64,000 nt of DNA from Oscillospiraceae bacterium. GTDB lineage: Bacteria; Bacillota; Clostridia; Oscillospirales; Oscillospiraceae. The position numbers and the translations under genes were made by a program. Under the pieces are notes generated by a model, which did no database searches, was not told where the DNA came from, and worked only from the letters and a program-made list of their open reading frames with translations. The DNA lies in the NCBI GenBank assembly GCA_020025545.1, contig JAHHRX010000006.1:1-64000 (forward strand). The letters run 5' to 3'. Shown here one piece after another: positions 26,073 to 35,851 of this stretch (positions are counted from its first letter, which is position 1; each line of letters begins with the position of its first letter).

Positions 26073-27482
26073 ATGAAAAAAATCGGCGGTCTTCGTGGAC
26101 GCTGGCTGATGAATACGGTGGGGGTTGTCCTGACCCTGGGCATCATCTGTGTGCTTATTGTAATGGTGCTGTTTTCTGCATACCACTACACCAGTATGGA
26201 AACAGATATGCGCTATCGTGCTAAGGTCACTACGGAATTTTTTGCAGAGAATGTCAATTTGAGCTACAATGACTACTATCAGTCCTGCATCAACTATGCA
26301 AAAACATTTGAAGATAAAAACAATCTGGAGCTGCAATTCATCAATACCAACGGCCGAATCGTAGCATCCTCTTACGGCGTTTGGCCCGGGTCTGCCCCCA
26401 AGACGGCGGATGTGGCAGATTCCATCAATACCCGCCGGATCTCAACATTTATCGGCAGGGATCCTGACACCGGCGAACGGATTCTTGCGGTTTCCAGCCC
26501 CATGATTTACGGCAACGGCGAGGTCATTGGTGTGCTGCGCTATGTGACCGCTACCCGAAAGCTGGATCTGCAGATTCTGAAGCTAGCGATCTTTGCCGTC
26601 ATCGCTTTGTCTATTGTAACGGCAATCGTGCTGATCAGCAGCAGCTACTATATCCGCTCCATTCTGATTCCCGTCAACGAGATCACCGAAAAGGCAAAGC
26701 GGATTGCCAGCGGCAGCTACGGCATCCAAATCGAAAAGAAATACGATGACGAGATTGGCGATCTGGCTGATACGATTAACGAAATGTCCGTGCAGATCAA
26801 CCAAAACGAGATTATGCAGAGAGAATTTATTTCCTCTCTGTCCCATGAGCTTCGGACACCCCTGACCGCTATCAACGGCTGGAGCGAGACTCTTCTCGCC
26901 GGGGATACCTTGGATCCGGACACTGTGCGGGGGATGAAGATTATTTCCCGTGAAGCCAAGCGGCTGACACAGATGGTGGTGGAGCTGCTGGACTTTACAC
27001 GGATTCAAGACGGAAGAATGACCCTGATCATTCAGCAGGCGGACATCCGCAGCGAATTTGAAGATACCATCTATATGTATTCCAGCCGTTCCGCACAGGA
27101 AGGCATTGCGCTGGAATATCTGGACAATGACGAAGATATTCCCGAGATACCCTGCGATCCCGAGCGGATGCGACAGGTATTTCTGAATATACTGGACAAC
27201 GCCGCCAAGCACGGCGGCGACGGCAAGCGAATTGAGGCTTCCATGCACCTTGAGGGTAGCGAAGTTGTGGTTCGCATCCGTGATTTTGGCCCCGGCATTC
27301 CGGAGGATGAACTTCCCCTTGTTAAGAAGAAATTCTACAAGGGCAGCTCTAAGGCCCGCGGAACCGGTATCGGCCTTGCAGTCTGCGATGAAATCGTGCA
27401 GATGCACGGCGGCACTTTGACTCTGGAAAATGCGCAGGGCGGCGGTACGCTGGTTACTGTGCGTTTGCCCATTACCCAATAA
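26073..27482 (+). CDS. Membrane sensor histidine kinase
   Basis: A 469-aa kinase with two transmembrane helices (about 14-35 and 165-190) around an extracytoplasmic sensor domain, then HAMP (ISSSYYIRSILIPVNEI onward), HisKA with phospho-acceptor His258 in SSLSHELRTPL, and a HATPase domain with NILDNAAKHGG, GPGIPEDE and GTGIGLAVC. It directly follows the response regulator with a 21-nt gap. The sensor domain resembles the PAS-like extracellular fold common in such kinases. The ligand is unknown. Confidence 0.92.
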   Translation: MKKIGGLRGRWLMNTVGVVLTLGIICVLIVMVLFSAYHYTSMETDMRYRAKVTTEFFAENVNLSYNDYYQSCINYAKTFEDKNNLELQFINTNGRIVASSYGVWPGSAPKTADVADSINTRRISTFIGRDPDTGERILAVSSPMIYGNGEVIGVLRYVTATRKLDLQILKLAIFAVIALSIVTAIVLISSSYYIRSILIPVNEITEKAKRIASGSYGIQIEKKYDDEIGDLADTINEMSVQINQNEIMQREFISSLSHELRTPLTAINGWSETLLAGDTLDPDTVRGMKIISREAKRLTQMVVELLDFTRIQDGRMTLIIQQADIRSEFEDTIYMYSSRSAQEGIALEYLDNDEDIPEIPCDPERMRQVFLNILDNAAKHGGDGKRIEASMHLEGSEVVVRIRDFGPGIPEDELPLVKKKFYKGSSKARGTGIGLAVCDEIVQMHGGTLTLENAQGGGTLVTVRLPITQ

Positions 27483-27494
27483 GGAAGGAATTCA

Positions 27495-28502
27495 ATGGAA
27501 AAGAAGAATACACAGCCATGCTGCGAAAAATTTAAAACCAGCATCGGCGGTCAGGCCCTCATCGAGGGCATTATGATGCGGGGACCCGAAAAGGATGCTG
27601 TGGCGATCCGTACCAAAGGAGAGATTGATATTGAGATCAAGCCCCGGAAGGTAAGATCAAAAAAATCCGCAGCCAACTGGCCTCTCATTCGCGGTATGAT
27701 CAATTTCTTTGATGCCCAGATTGTGGGCGTGAAGGCGCTGATGCGCTCAGCAGAACTCAGTTCTGACGAGCTCGAAACGGAGGATGAGCCTTCCAAATTC
27801 GACAAATGGGTGGAAAACAAGCTTGGAAGCGACGGCTTCCAGAAATTGCTTGTGGGGCTTGGCGTCTTTATGGGGGTAGGACTTTCTGTTTTGCTGTTTT
27901 TCCTGCTGCCCATGGTTGTCAGCGGCTTTTTTGACCAATTTGTCAATAGCAATCTGGTACTGAACCTGATTGAGGGCGTGATCCGCATGGTGATATTCCT
28001 TGCGTATATGTTCCTCGTTTCCCGGATGAAGGAAATGAAGCGCGTCTTTTCCTATCACGGAGCAGAGCATAAGACAATCCGGTGCTATGAGGCAGGCCTT
28101 CCGCTGACCGTGGAAAATGTCCGCATCCAGACCCGGCTGCATCCTCGCTGCGGCACCAGCTTCCTGCTGGTGGTGATGGTGATCTCTATTTTGATTTTCT
28201 CCATTGCATCCTCTTTGCTGCTGGCGATTTTTCCGGTGCTTGCCGATATGCGGGGCGGCTTCCTGTATCGGCTCATTATGATCCTTTTTAAGCTGCTTTT
28301 GCTGCCTCTGGTGGTTGCCATTACTTATGAAATCAACCGCTGGGCAGGCCGCAACGACAATGCCTTTACGAGAGTGCTGACAGCTCCCGGCATGTGGCTT
28401 CAGCTGCTTACCACCAACGAGCCTGACGATTCCATGATTGAGGTTGGCATCTCTGCATTGCAGGCCGTTCTTCCGGAGGAAGAGGGGGCAGATCGGTGGT
28501 AA
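27495..28502 (+). CDS. DUF1385 membrane protein (YqhQ-like)
   Basis: A 335-aa membrane protein of unknown function. The family motifs are IGGQALIEGIMMRGP near the N-terminus and YHGAEHKTIRCYE plus HPRCGTSFL in the middle. About five membrane segments lie between residues 115 and 285. It overlaps prmC by 7 bases. In Clostridia this gene often sits next to prmC and prfA; here prfA is absent and recA follows. Confidence 0.88.
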   Translation: MEKKNTQPCCEKFKTSIGGQALIEGIMMRGPEKDAVAIRTKGEIDIEIKPRKVRSKKSAANWPLIRGMINFFDAQIVGVKALMRSAELSSDELETEDEPSKFDKWVENKLGSDGFQKLLVGLGVFMGVGLSVLLFFLLPMVVSGFFDQFVNSNLVLNLIEGVIRMVIFLAYMFLVSRMKEMKRVFSYHGAEHKTIRCYEAGLPLTVENVRIQTRLHPRCGTSFLLVVMVISILIFSIASSLLLAIFPVLADMRGGFLYRLIMILFKLLLLPLVVAITYEINRWAGRNDNAFTRVLTAPGMWLQLLTTNEPDDSMIEVGISALQAVLPEEEGADRW

Positions 28503-29371
28503 AAAAGTATTCCCAGCTGTATCTGGATACCCGCAAGGCACTTCTGCAAACAGAGGATATGGCATCGGCCGGGATGCTTGCAAGAAATCTTCTCTGCTAC
28601 GCTTCCGGCAAGACACAGGAGCAGATCCTTGCAGATCGTGAGCTTTATGCTTCTGAAGAAATTGAAATAAAGCTGCAGGAACTTACAAAGCGCACCGTTG
28701 CCGGTGAACCTTTGGCCTATATTTTGGGGGAGTGGGAATTCTATGGACTCAAACTTACCGTAGATCCCCATGTTTTGATTCCCCGGGATGACACCTGCGC
28801 CGTTACCACCCTTGCCATCCAAAAGGGTTTGTTTCTGGATAAGGATCCGCGTATTCTTGATCTTTGCACCGGTTCCGGCTGTATCGGACTGGCGGTTGCC
28901 AGCCGGGTCAAGGATGCCAGAGTGACCCTCGCGGATATCTCTAAGGAGGCGCTGGCTGTTGCAAAAAAGAACATTGTTCGCAATCACCTTTCCGGCAGAG
29001 TGACCTGCATCACCGCAGATGCTCTGGGAAAGCCCTCGGCGTTCCTTGGAAAGTTTGATATGATTGTTTCCAATCCTCCCTACATTACCACAGAGGAAAT
29101 GGAGGAGCTTCCCGGCAGTGTAAAAGATTTTGAACCGCGTTTAGCTCTTCATGGCGGCGATGACGGTTTGGATTTTTACCGTGCCATTGCGCAAAATTAT
29201 GCGCATGCACTGAAGCCCGGCGGATACCTGGCATTCGAATTTGGCATGGGGCAGGGGGATGCAGTTTGCAGCATCCTTGAAGGAAACGGATATACTATTC
29301 TGGAGCGTACCAGAGATTATAACGACAGAGAAAGGGCAGTTATTGCCCGGTTTGGCAGGAAGGAAGATTAA
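28496..29371 (+). CDS. prmC: Peptide chain release factor N5-glutamine methyltransferase PrmC
   Basis: Methylates the GGQ glutamine of release factors RF1/RF2. The 291-aa protein has the N-terminal substrate-binding helices, SAM motif ILDLCTGSGCIGLAVA, and catalytic NPPY in IVSNPPYITTEEM. The start is GTG at 28496 inside the end of the DUF1385 gene. recA begins 3 bases after its stop. Confidence 0.93.
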   Translation: MVKKYSQLYLDTRKALLQTEDMASAGMLARNLLCYASGKTQEQILADRELYASEEIEIKLQELTKRTVAGEPLAYILGEWEFYGLKLTVDPHVLIPRDDTCAVTTLAIQKGLFLDKDPRILDLCTGSGCIGLAVASRVKDARVTLADISKEALAVAKKNIVRNHLSGRVTCITADALGKPSAFLGKFDMIVSNPPYITTEEMEELPGSVKDFEPRLALHGGDDGLDFYRAIAQNYAHALKPGGYLAFEFGMGQGDAVCSILEGNGYTILERTRDYNDRERAVIARFGRKED

Positions 29372-29374
29372 ATT

Positions 29375-30481
29375 ATGGCTACTAAAAAGACAGTTTACGA
29401 AGCACCTACTCCCGCATCTGACAAGAAGAAGGCTTTGCAAACCGCATTGTCCCAGATTGATAAGAATTTCGGCAAAGGCACCGTCATGCGTCTGGGCGAC
29501 CGTCCGGACATGAATGTGGATGCCATTCCCACCGGTTCTTTGGCGCTGGATGCAGCTCTGGGCATCGGCGGTGTGCCCAAGGGCCGTATCATTGAGATCT
29601 ACGGACCGGAATCCTCCGGTAAAACCACCTTGGCTCTGCATATTCTGGCAGAGGCTCAGAAAATGGGCGGCGAGGTTGCTTTTGTGGACGCAGAGCACGC
29701 GCTTGACCCTGTCTATGCAGCTGCGCTGGGTGTAGACACCGATAATCTGCTGGTTTCTCAGCCGGATACCGGTGAGCAGGCACTGGAAATCACCGATGCG
29801 CTGGTGCGCTCCGGTGCGGTGGATGCCATCGTTGTGGACTCTGTAGCCGCTCTGGTTCCCAAGCAGGAAATCGAGGGCGAAATGGGAGATACCTTTGTCG
29901 GCCTGCAGGCAAGACTGATGAGTCAGGCTCTGCGGAAGCTGGCAGGTACCATTGCCAAGACTAACTGCGTAGTTATTTTCATCAACCAGCTGCGTATGAA
30001 AATCGGTGTCATGTACGGTAACCCCGAAACTACCACCGGCGGTAACGCCCTTAAGTTCTATGCCTCCGTCCGTTTGGATGTGCGCCGTGTGGAAGCGCTG
30101 AAGGAAGGCGGCAATGTGATAGGCAACAAGACCCGCGTTAAGGTGGTCAAGAACAAGGTGGCACCTCCCTTCAGAGAAGCCCACTTTGACATTCTGTACG
30201 GTCAGGGAATCAGCAAGTGGAGCGAGCTGGTGGATCTGGCGGTGCAGATGGATATTATACAGAAGAGCGGCAGCTGGTTCAGCATGGGTGACGAGCGGAT
30301 CGGTCAGGGTGCCAACTCTGTGAAGGAATATCTGATGGCAAATCCGGAAATTGCTGAAAGCGTAGAGGCTCAGGTCCGGGAACGGCTGCTGAGCAGCAAT
30401 CCCATGCATGCCAAGGCCCCGGCCAAGGCGGCTGAGCGCCCTGTAGCCATCAGTGCCGACGATTTTGACGATGAGGATTGA
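29375..30481 (+). CDS. recA: Recombinase RecA
   Basis: The strand-exchange protein and SOS coprotease. The 368-aa protein has Walker [30 protein letters not shown] and the DNA-binding loop 2 region around [15 protein letters not shown]. It begins 3 bases after prmC with no space for a promoter or a nearby LexA operator, so it is either read from upstream or driven from within prmC. The last 11 bases overlap recX. Confidence 0.97.
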   Translation: MATKKTVYEAPTPASDKKKALQTALSQIDKNFGKGTVMRLGDRPDMNVDAIPTGSLALDAALGIGGVPKGRIIEIYGPESSGKTTLALHILAEAQKMGGEVAFVDAEHALDPVYAAALGVDTDNLLVSQPDTGEQALEITDALVRSGAVDAIVVDSVAALVPKQEIEGEMGDTFVGLQARLMSQALRKLAGTIAKTNCVVIFINQLRMKIGVMYGNPETTTGGNALKFYASVRLDVRRVEALKEGGNVIGNKTRVKVVKNKVAPPFREAHFDILYGQGISKWSELVDLAVQMDIIQKSGSWFSMGDERIGQGANSVKEYLMANPEIAESVEAQVRERLLSSNPMHAKAPAKAAERPVAISADDFDDED

Positions 30482-31097
30482 GAAAGTATCTTCATCTGCG
30501 GACAGGGCAGGGAAGTATCGGGTTCAATTCGAGGACGGCTCCGTTATGCGGCTCTATCGCCAGACTATTGAGGACTTTTCCATCTATTCCGGTGCAGAGC
30601 TTCCCGAGCAGCGAATGCAGGAGCTTCATATTGCTGCCGGGGCCATGTCTGCAAAAATGCGGGCAGTTCGGATTGTGTCTGCCTCCAGCGTCTCCAAGCG
30701 GGATTTGGAGCAACGACTGATTCACAAGGGCGAAGACCCGGGACAGGCCAAAGCAGCCGTACAATGGATGAGCGATCTTTCTTTGCTGGATGATGAAAAA
30801 ACTGCTGAACAGATCGTAAACCGCTGCATCCATAAGGGCTACGGCCTGGCCAGAGCCAAGCAGGTTTTATATGAAAAGCGGATTCCCAAGGAGCTGTGGG
30901 ATGAGGTATTGACGGACTATCCCGACCAAACCGAGAAAATAGCAGACTTTTTGGAATCACGGCTCCGGGGAAACAACGATCCCAAGCAAGTGAAGCGGGC
31001 CATTGATGCCCTGCTGCGCCGGGGGCACTCTTACGGTGTGATCCGAAGTACATTACAAAAAATGGCTTTGGATGCTCAAGAATTCATGGAGGAATAA
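30471..31097 (+). CDS. recX: Regulatory protein RecX
   Basis: RecX caps and modulates RecA filaments. The 208-aa protein is built of three-helix repeats: [40 protein letters not shown] and [11 protein letters not shown]. The ATG at 30471 lies within the end of recA in another frame, an 11-base overlap that suggests coupled translation. Longer in-frame starts lie well inside recA and are unlikely. Confidence 0.9.
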   Translation: MRIEKVSSSADRAGKYRVQFEDGSVMRLYRQTIEDFSIYSGAELPEQRMQELHIAAGAMSAKMRAVRIVSASSVSKRDLEQRLIHKGEDPGQAKAAVQWMSDLSLLDDEKTAEQIVNRCIHKGYGLARAKQVLYEKRIPKELWDEVLTDYPDQTEKIADFLESRLRGNNDPKQVKRAIDALLRRGHSYGVIRSTLQKMALDAQEFMEE

Positions 31098-31098
31098 T

Positions 31099-32433
31099 AT
31101 GGCAAATATTGGATTTATCAGTCTTGGCTGTGCCAAGAATCAAGTGGACTGTGAGCGGATGATGTACCGTGTCGCCGAAGCCGGACATACAGTGAAGCCC
31201 GATGTGGTGGGCAGCGATGTTGTGGTTATCAATACCTGCGGCTTTATCGATTCGGCAAAGTCTGAGGCAATCGACTATATTTTGCGCACTGCCGCAATGA
31301 AGGCAGAGGGCCAGGTGGGAAAAATCCTTGTTACCGGCTGCCTTTCCCAGAGATATCAGGAGCAGATCGTGAAGGAAATGCCGGAAGTGGACGGTATTCT
31401 CGGTACCGGAAGCTACACCCAGATCGTCCCGGCTATCGAAGCACTGCTTCGCGGAGAAACCTTCCGTGACTTTGCATCCATCGATACCCCGGAGCAGGAG
31501 ACCGGACGCATTGTTACTACACCTGAGCACTATGCCTACATAAAGATTGCAGAGGGGTGCGACAACCACTGTGCCTACTGTATCATACCCAAGCTTCGCG
31601 GCAAATACCGCAGCCGTCAGTTGGACGATGTCCTGTATGAAGCCAGACTTTTGGCAGATTCCGGAGTAAAAGAGCTGATTGTGGTGGCACAGGATACCAG
31701 CCGTTACGGCACTGATCTGCCGGGGCACAAGCGTTTGCTGCCCCAGCTGCTGCGGGAACTGTGTAAGATTGAAGGTTTCCATTGGATTCGTGTCCACTAT
31801 GTCTACCCGGATCTCATCGACGATGAGTTTATCGATGTAATGGCACAGGAGCCGAAAATTGTCAAGTATCTGGATATTCCGATCCAGCATTGCAACAGCA
31901 CGATTTTGAAGCGTATGAATCGCCGGGGCGACGGTGAATTTATCAAGGCACTCTTTGCAAAACTCCGCAGCCGCATTCCCGGGCTGGTGCTGCGTACCAG
32001 CATTATTACCGGCCTTCCCGGTGAGGGAGAGGCTGAGTTTACGGAGCTTTGCGATTTTCTGAAGGAAGTCCGCATGGAGCGCGTGGGCGCATTCCCGTTC
32101 TCTCCGGAAGAGGGAACTGCCGCAGCTGATATGGAGCATCCGGATGCTTCTGTGGCTCAGGCCCGTGCGGAAATGGTCGAAACCATCCAGTCCCAGATTA
32201 TGAATGCGTACTGTGAAAGTTTGCTGGGAAAAGAAATCGAAGTCCTTGTGGACGGCTATGATGAAGAATATGAGCAGTATTATGGCCGCACCTACGCGGA
32301 CTCCCCGGATATTGACGGCAGAGTGTGGCTGTCCTCTGACGAAGACCTGAAAGAAGGCAGCTTTGTTACTGTGCGGATTGATGATATCGTTGACGGAGAT
32401 CTTTCCGGATTTGTTGTGGGAGAAGTGCTATGA
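31099..32433 (+). CDS. rimO: Ribosomal protein S12 methylthiotransferase RimO
   Basis: A radical-SAM enzyme that adds a methylthio group to an Asp of ribosomal protein S12. The 444-aa protein has the N-terminal UPF0004 domain with three cysteines (SLGCAKNQVDCE, NTCGFI, TGCLSQ), the radical-SAM CDNHCAYC, and a C-terminal TRAM domain. LRGKYRSR is RimO-like rather than MiaB-like. The ATG at 31099 follows GGAGG. Its end overlaps pgsA by 4 bases. Confidence 0.94.
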   Translation: MANIGFISLGCAKNQVDCERMMYRVAEAGHTVKPDVVGSDVVVINTCGFIDSAKSEAIDYILRTAAMKAEGQVGKILVTGCLSQRYQEQIVKEMPEVDGILGTGSYTQIVPAIEALLRGETFRDFASIDTPEQETGRIVTTPEHYAYIKIAEGCDNHCAYCIIPKLRGKYRSRQLDDVLYEARLLADSGVKELIVVAQDTSRYGTDLPGHKRLLPQLLRELCKIEGFHWIRVHYVYPDLIDDEFIDVMAQEPKIVKYLDIPIQHCNSTILKRMNRRGDGEFIKALFAKLRSRIPGLVLRTSIITGLPGEGEAEFTELCDFLKEVRMERVGAFPFSPEEGTAAADMEHPDASVAQARAEMVETIQSQIMNAYCESLLGKEIEVLVDGYDEEYEQYYGRTYADSPDIDGRVWLSSDEDLKEGSFVTVRIDDIVDGDLSGFVVGEVL

Positions 32434-32960
32434 CAACTGCCAGTAAAATTACTCTTGTGCGGGTTGCATTTATTCCCGTATTTATGCTTTTTATGTATTT
32501 GAGCGGCGGTGAGTCCGGCCTCTGGATGTGGATTGCTCTGGCGTTGTTTATCATTGCCAGCCTTACAGACTATGTAGACGGTCAGATTGCCAGAAAATGC
32601 AATCAGGTCAGCGATTTCGGTAAATTTCTCGATCCGCTGGCAGATAAGCTGCTGGTGATTGCAGCTATGACCATGTTTTGTGAATGGGGACGGATGCCTG
32701 CGTGGGCCCTGATGCTGGTTCTGGCCCGTGAATTTTCTGTTACCGGTCTGCGGCTGATTGCTGTCGGCAAGGGGAATGTGATTGCCGCCGGATGGAGCGG
32801 CAAAGTAAAGACAGCCAGCACTATGATTGGGCTTTGCGTCTGGATGGCACTGCCCGGAATCCAGTGGCTGGGGTGGGTAATTACCGGTGTGATCGTGGTA
32901 ACTACCATTTATTCAGGCGTTGAGTATTTCGTTCAAAACTGGAAATGTCTTTGGGACTGA
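32430..32960 (+). CDS. pgsA: CDP-diacylglycerol-glycerol-3-phosphate 3-phosphatidyltransferase
   Basis: Makes phosphatidylglycerophosphate, the precursor of phosphatidylglycerol, in the cytoplasmic membrane. The 176-aa protein carries the CDP-alcohol transferase motif, D-x2-D-G-x2-A-R-x8-G-x3-D-x3-D, visible from DYVDGQIARK to FLDPLADK. About four to five membrane helices are seen. It follows rimO with an ATGA overlap and ends the run with a terminator. Confidence 0.93.
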   Translation: MTTASKITLVRVAFIPVFMLFMYLSGGESGLWMWIALALFIIASLTDYVDGQIARKCNQVSDFGKFLDPLADKLLVIAAMTMFCEWGRMPAWALMLVLAREFSVTGLRLIAVGKGNVIAAGWSGKVKTASTMIGLCVWMALPGIQWLGWVITGVIVVTTIYSGVEYFVQNWKCLWD

Positions 32961-32963
32961 ACA

Positions 32964-32994
32964 AAGTGCGCTGCTTGCTGCAGCGCACTTTTCC
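32964..32994 (+). terminator. Terminator after pgsA
   Basis: AAGTGCGCTGC and GCAGCGCACTT arms with a 5-nt loop, then TTCC; the stem end supplies further T. Confidence 0.8.
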
Positions 32995-33028
32995 GCAAAA
33001 ACATATGGCGCAGATCAGAAACCTGTGC

Positions 33029-33034
33029 TATAAT
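33029..33034 (+). promoter_or_regulatory. Extended -10 promoter of the DUF4317 gene
   Basis: CTGTGCTATAAT, TGN-type, 45 bases before the ATG. Confidence 0.65.
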
Positions 33035-33078
33035 TTCAGCAGCGCGAAAACGCAAATTCTTCTGACTGCGAGGACAAT

Positions 33079-34212
33079 ATGAATACAAAAGAAATCGGTG
33101 AGATCCGGCGCCGTCTGCGCCGTGACCGCAGTAATATGACAGCGATCTATGGCTGCTATGTCAATGACAACAAAGAAATTATATCCGAATTTCGCAGAAG
33201 CACCGGTATGATGTCGGAAAACGAGGGCGAAAAGTATTTTGCGCTTCTCAAGAAATCTCTTTCCGGCACGATTGGGAAAAATCTGATTGATATTAACTTT
33301 AAGACCTCTCAGGTGGCAACCAGCGAGGAGCATAAGCTTTTGATGCAGCTGCGTAATTCCGAATTGCAGGACGAGGAGGCTCGGGCGGCTTTCTATCGCA
33401 AAGCCATTGATGCGCTGATGCTGGAAGGAAATTATCTGATCCTGCTGGGGTGTGACCGCTACGATGTGCCCTTTAAGAGCAAGGATGACGAGCTGAGCCA
33501 CGACCGTTCTGAGGAGACCTTTACCTATGTGGTCTGTGCCGTTTGCCCAGTGAAGCAGACAAAGCCTATGCTTCACTATGTACCGGAGGAAAAAGAATTC
33601 CATGACGGAGGCATCACCAGCGTAGTTGGTGCTCCGGAGTTAGGCTTCCTGTTTCCGGCTTTTGACAACCGGGCAACCAACATCTATAACGCACTTTACT
33701 ACACCCGCAGCCAGAAGGAGAGCCACGATGCCTTTGTGGAGGCTGTGTTCCATACGGACATCCCCAAGCCTGCCTTTGAGCAAAGGAAGCGTTTTGAGGC
33801 TATTTTGGGCGATGCACTGGAGGATGAATGCAGTTTGGATGTGGTGCAGACCGTACATAATGAGCTTTGCCAGCGGATCGAGCTTCATAAGGAAAGCCAT
33901 GTGCCGGACACTCTGATGGTCAGCAAGAACGATGTAAAAGAGGTCTTGCAGTCCTGTGGCATTTCTGAGCCGCATATTGCAAAATTCAGCGCCGATTATG
34001 ACGAAGCTTTTGGCTTTGAAGCGGATCTGCATCCGAAGAATGTCATTGACGACAAGCACTTTGATATCAAAACGCCCGATGTTGCTATCCGTGTAGCACC
34101 TGAGCGGGCAGATCTGATTGAGACCCGCACAATCGGCGGCATCAAGTATATTCTTATCAACGCCGAGGAGAATGTGGAGGTCAACGGTGTCAGCATCCAC
34201 ATCGGAGAATAA
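33079..34212 (+). CDS. DUF4317 family protein
   Basis: A 377-aa soluble protein resembling the clostridial family DUF4317, of unknown function. It starts MNTKEIGEIRRRLRRDRSNMTAIYG and contains GCYVNDNKEIISEF; the C-terminal part ends in a short beta-rich segment. No membrane segment or catalytic signature is visible. It stands alone behind its own promoter. Confidence 0.75.
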   Translation: MNTKEIGEIRRRLRRDRSNMTAIYGCYVNDNKEIISEFRRSTGMMSENEGEKYFALLKKSLSGTIGKNLIDINFKTSQVATSEEHKLLMQLRNSELQDEEARAAFYRKAIDALMLEGNYLILLGCDRYDVPFKSKDDELSHDRSEETFTYVVCAVCPVKQTKPMLHYVPEEKEFHDGGITSVVGAPELGFLFPAFDNRATNIYNALYYTRSQKESHDAFVEAVFHTDIPKPAFEQRKRFEAILGDALEDECSLDVVQTVHNELCQRIELHKESHVPDTLMVSKNDVKEVLQSCGISEPHIAKFSADYDEAFGFEADLHPKNVIDDKHFDIKTPDVAIRVAPERADLIETRTIGGIKYILINAEENVEVNGVSIHIGE

Positions 34213-34238
34213 CCGGGCGGTCTCCGTCGGATAAAGTG

Positions 34239-34267
34239 TTGCTATTTTCAGATTCATGCCGTATAAT
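34239..34267 (+). promoter_or_regulatory. Promoter of the membrane-protein gene
   Basis: TTGCTA (34239-34244), 17-bp spacer, TATAAT (34262-34267). It excludes the ATG at 34256 as a start. Confidence 0.8.
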
Positions 34268-34288
34268 GTAGGCACGGAGGTGAGAGCA

Positions 34289-34879
34289 TTGCAGTTAAAG
34301 CAGTATGTTCATTATCAAATGGATTTCAGCGGAAAATGCGTGAAGATTTGCGCTGCTTTTATGGGATTTTCCTTTTTTCTTCGCTTTGTATATTATTTTG
34401 GTTTTACCAATCTTAAGGATGTGGGATTCATCGAGATTCTCTCGTCCATGTTATGCAGCATCGCTCTGACAGGTGCGTTTGTGTTCCTGCTCAGCTGGAT
34501 TCGCCTTAATGCGCCGGGGCTCTACGGTATTCTCGGAAGTATTGGCTGTGCTTTGCTGATTTTCGGAAGCTTTTTTTCAGGCAGTGCGCTGCGTATCGTT
34601 CTTGCTGTGATCTGGTATATCCCGGCGGCAGTTATTTTGGTGGCTACCGTTGGCGGATTTCTGCCCGGACGGATACTGGCCAGTTTTATGTTCATTTTCC
34701 CAGCTGTGGTAAGGCTGCTGTTTTTGGATATTGGGCATCTCAATGTTTGGCAATGGGCCGGGGAGCTGGCAGCCTTGTGTCTGCTGGCAGGTCTTGGGTG
34801 GCTTCCCATGTCGCTGCAGGAAGTGCGCACGAAGCCTGCAGCAGAGAATGCTCCAGCCACAGAAGAACCGCAGCAGTAA
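34289..34879 (+). CDS. Six-helix membrane protein of unknown function
   Basis: A 196-aa hydrophobic protein with about six predicted membrane helices and a short polar, Pro- and Glu-rich C-terminal tail (KPAAENAPATEEPQQ). I recognise no family. The start is probably TTG at 34289, eight bases after GGAGG; a GTG at 34280 overlaps that site and an ATG at 34256 lies upstream of the transcription start. It is monocistronic. Confidence 0.6.
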   Translation: MQLKQYVHYQMDFSGKCVKICAAFMGFSFFLRFVYYFGFTNLKDVGFIEILSSMLCSIALTGAFVFLLSWIRLNAPGLYGILGSIGCALLIFGSFFSGSALRIVLAVIWYIPAAVILVATVGGFLPGRILASFMFIFPAVVRLLFLDIGHLNVWQWAGELAALCLLAGLGWLPMSLQEVRTKPAAENAPATEEPQQ

Positions 34880-34914
34880 TTTGAGCATCCACGGTAAAGC
34901 AATATAAAATGAAC

Positions 34915-34957
34915 AAAAACCTGAGTGTATCGCCTATCGATGCACTCAGGTTTTAGC
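34915..34957 (+). terminator. Terminator after the membrane-protein gene
   Basis: A long stem, AAACCTGAGTG paired to CACTCAGGTTT and extended by TATCG/CGATG, then TTTTAGC. Confidence 0.8.
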
Positions 34958-35018
34958 TTTTTAAAGTCGTTTTTAATCTTGTGTCAGTACCGGGTACTCG
35001 CTCTTTTCCCATAAAAAT

Positions 35019-35044
35019 CTCCCTCGTCCAATCGGACGAGGGAG
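35019..35044 (-). terminator. Terminator of the cytidylate-kinase-like gene
   Basis: CTCCCTCGTCC-AATC-GGACGAGGGAG, a perfect 11-bp stem; on the minus strand ATTTTTATG follows. Confidence 0.88.
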
Positions 35045-35055
35045 AGACGGATTGC

Positions 35056-35667
35056 TCACTTTTGAGAATTTTTGACGATGGACACAATGATATCTGCGGC
35101 ATTTTCCACACCGATGGTGCTGGTTTTCAGGCAGATGTCATAGTTTTCGGATGCGCCCCAGACTCTGCCGGTATAGTGCTGGTAGTTTACGCTGCGGCGC
35201 TTATCTTTTTCATGAAGACGAGCTTCAGGACTCTTTTCCGATTCGCCGTAAAGCCGGACAATACGGTTAGCACGGAACTCCAGATCTGCATGTACAAAAA
35301 CATTGAGAACATCCTCCCGATCCTTGAGAATGTAGTCCGCATTCCGACCTACAATCACGCAGGGGCCTTGATCTGCCAGCTGCATGATGGCATTGCACTG
35401 AATATTCCAAAGAAAATCGGAGGTGGAAAGTCCGTTCATAACTCCCGGAACGCCCGGAGCAGCAAAGGCATAGGATAACAGGCTCCGACCGGGAGAATGC
35501 TCGCCATGTTCTTCTACAAATTTGGGGGAAAAGCCGCTCTCCACGGAAATTTGCTTTACAAGCTCCTTGTCATAGAAGGGGATGCCCAAAGCCTCAGCGA
35601 CCAGATGACCAACGGTTCTTCCGCCGCTTCCGAACTGACGGCTGATTGTGATAATCTTTTTTTGCAT
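35056..35667 (-). CDS. Cytidylate kinase-like family protein
   Basis: A P-loop nucleotide kinase of 203 aa. It starts MQKKIITISRQFGSGGRTVG, where GSGGRTVG is the P-loop variant of the cytidylate-kinase-2 family; IVGRNADYIL and the Arg-rich EARLHEKDKRRSVNYQHYTG lid follow. Members are widespread in gut Clostridia, but the phosphorylated substrate is not established; this is not the essential Cmk. The ATG at 35667 follows AAAGGAGG. Its own consensus promoter and terminator make it monocistronic. Confidence 0.82.
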   Translation of the reverse strand: MQKKIITISRQFGSGGRTVGHLVAEALGIPFYDKELVKQISVESGFSPKFVEEHGEHSPGRSLLSYAFAAPGVPGVMNGLSTSDFLWNIQCNAIMQLADQGPCVIVGRNADYILKDREDVLNVFVHADLEFRANRIVRLYGESEKSPEARLHEKDKRRSVNYQHYTGRVWGASENYDICLKTSTIGVENAADIIVSIVKNSQK

Positions 35668-35699
35668 AGATGGTTCCTCCTTTGCTTTTGCCTGAAAAT

Positions 35700-35728
35700 A
35701 TTATAGCATCCGCAGTGGGCAATGTCAA
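35700..35728 (-). promoter_or_regulatory. SigA promoter of the cytidylate-kinase-like gene
   Basis: Minus strand TTGACA (35723-35728), 17-bp spacer, TATAAT (35700-35705), with a TGN extension. Confidence 0.93.
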
Positions 35729-35851
35729 AGACAAGGGAAAATTTTGATAGACTGCACAGAAATTGCTCTGTGTTTCTGTCTGTAATTTCTGTAGTATTTG
35801 ACTTATCTGTATGATATAATTATTCTAATTAACTTCAGGGAGGTAACGACA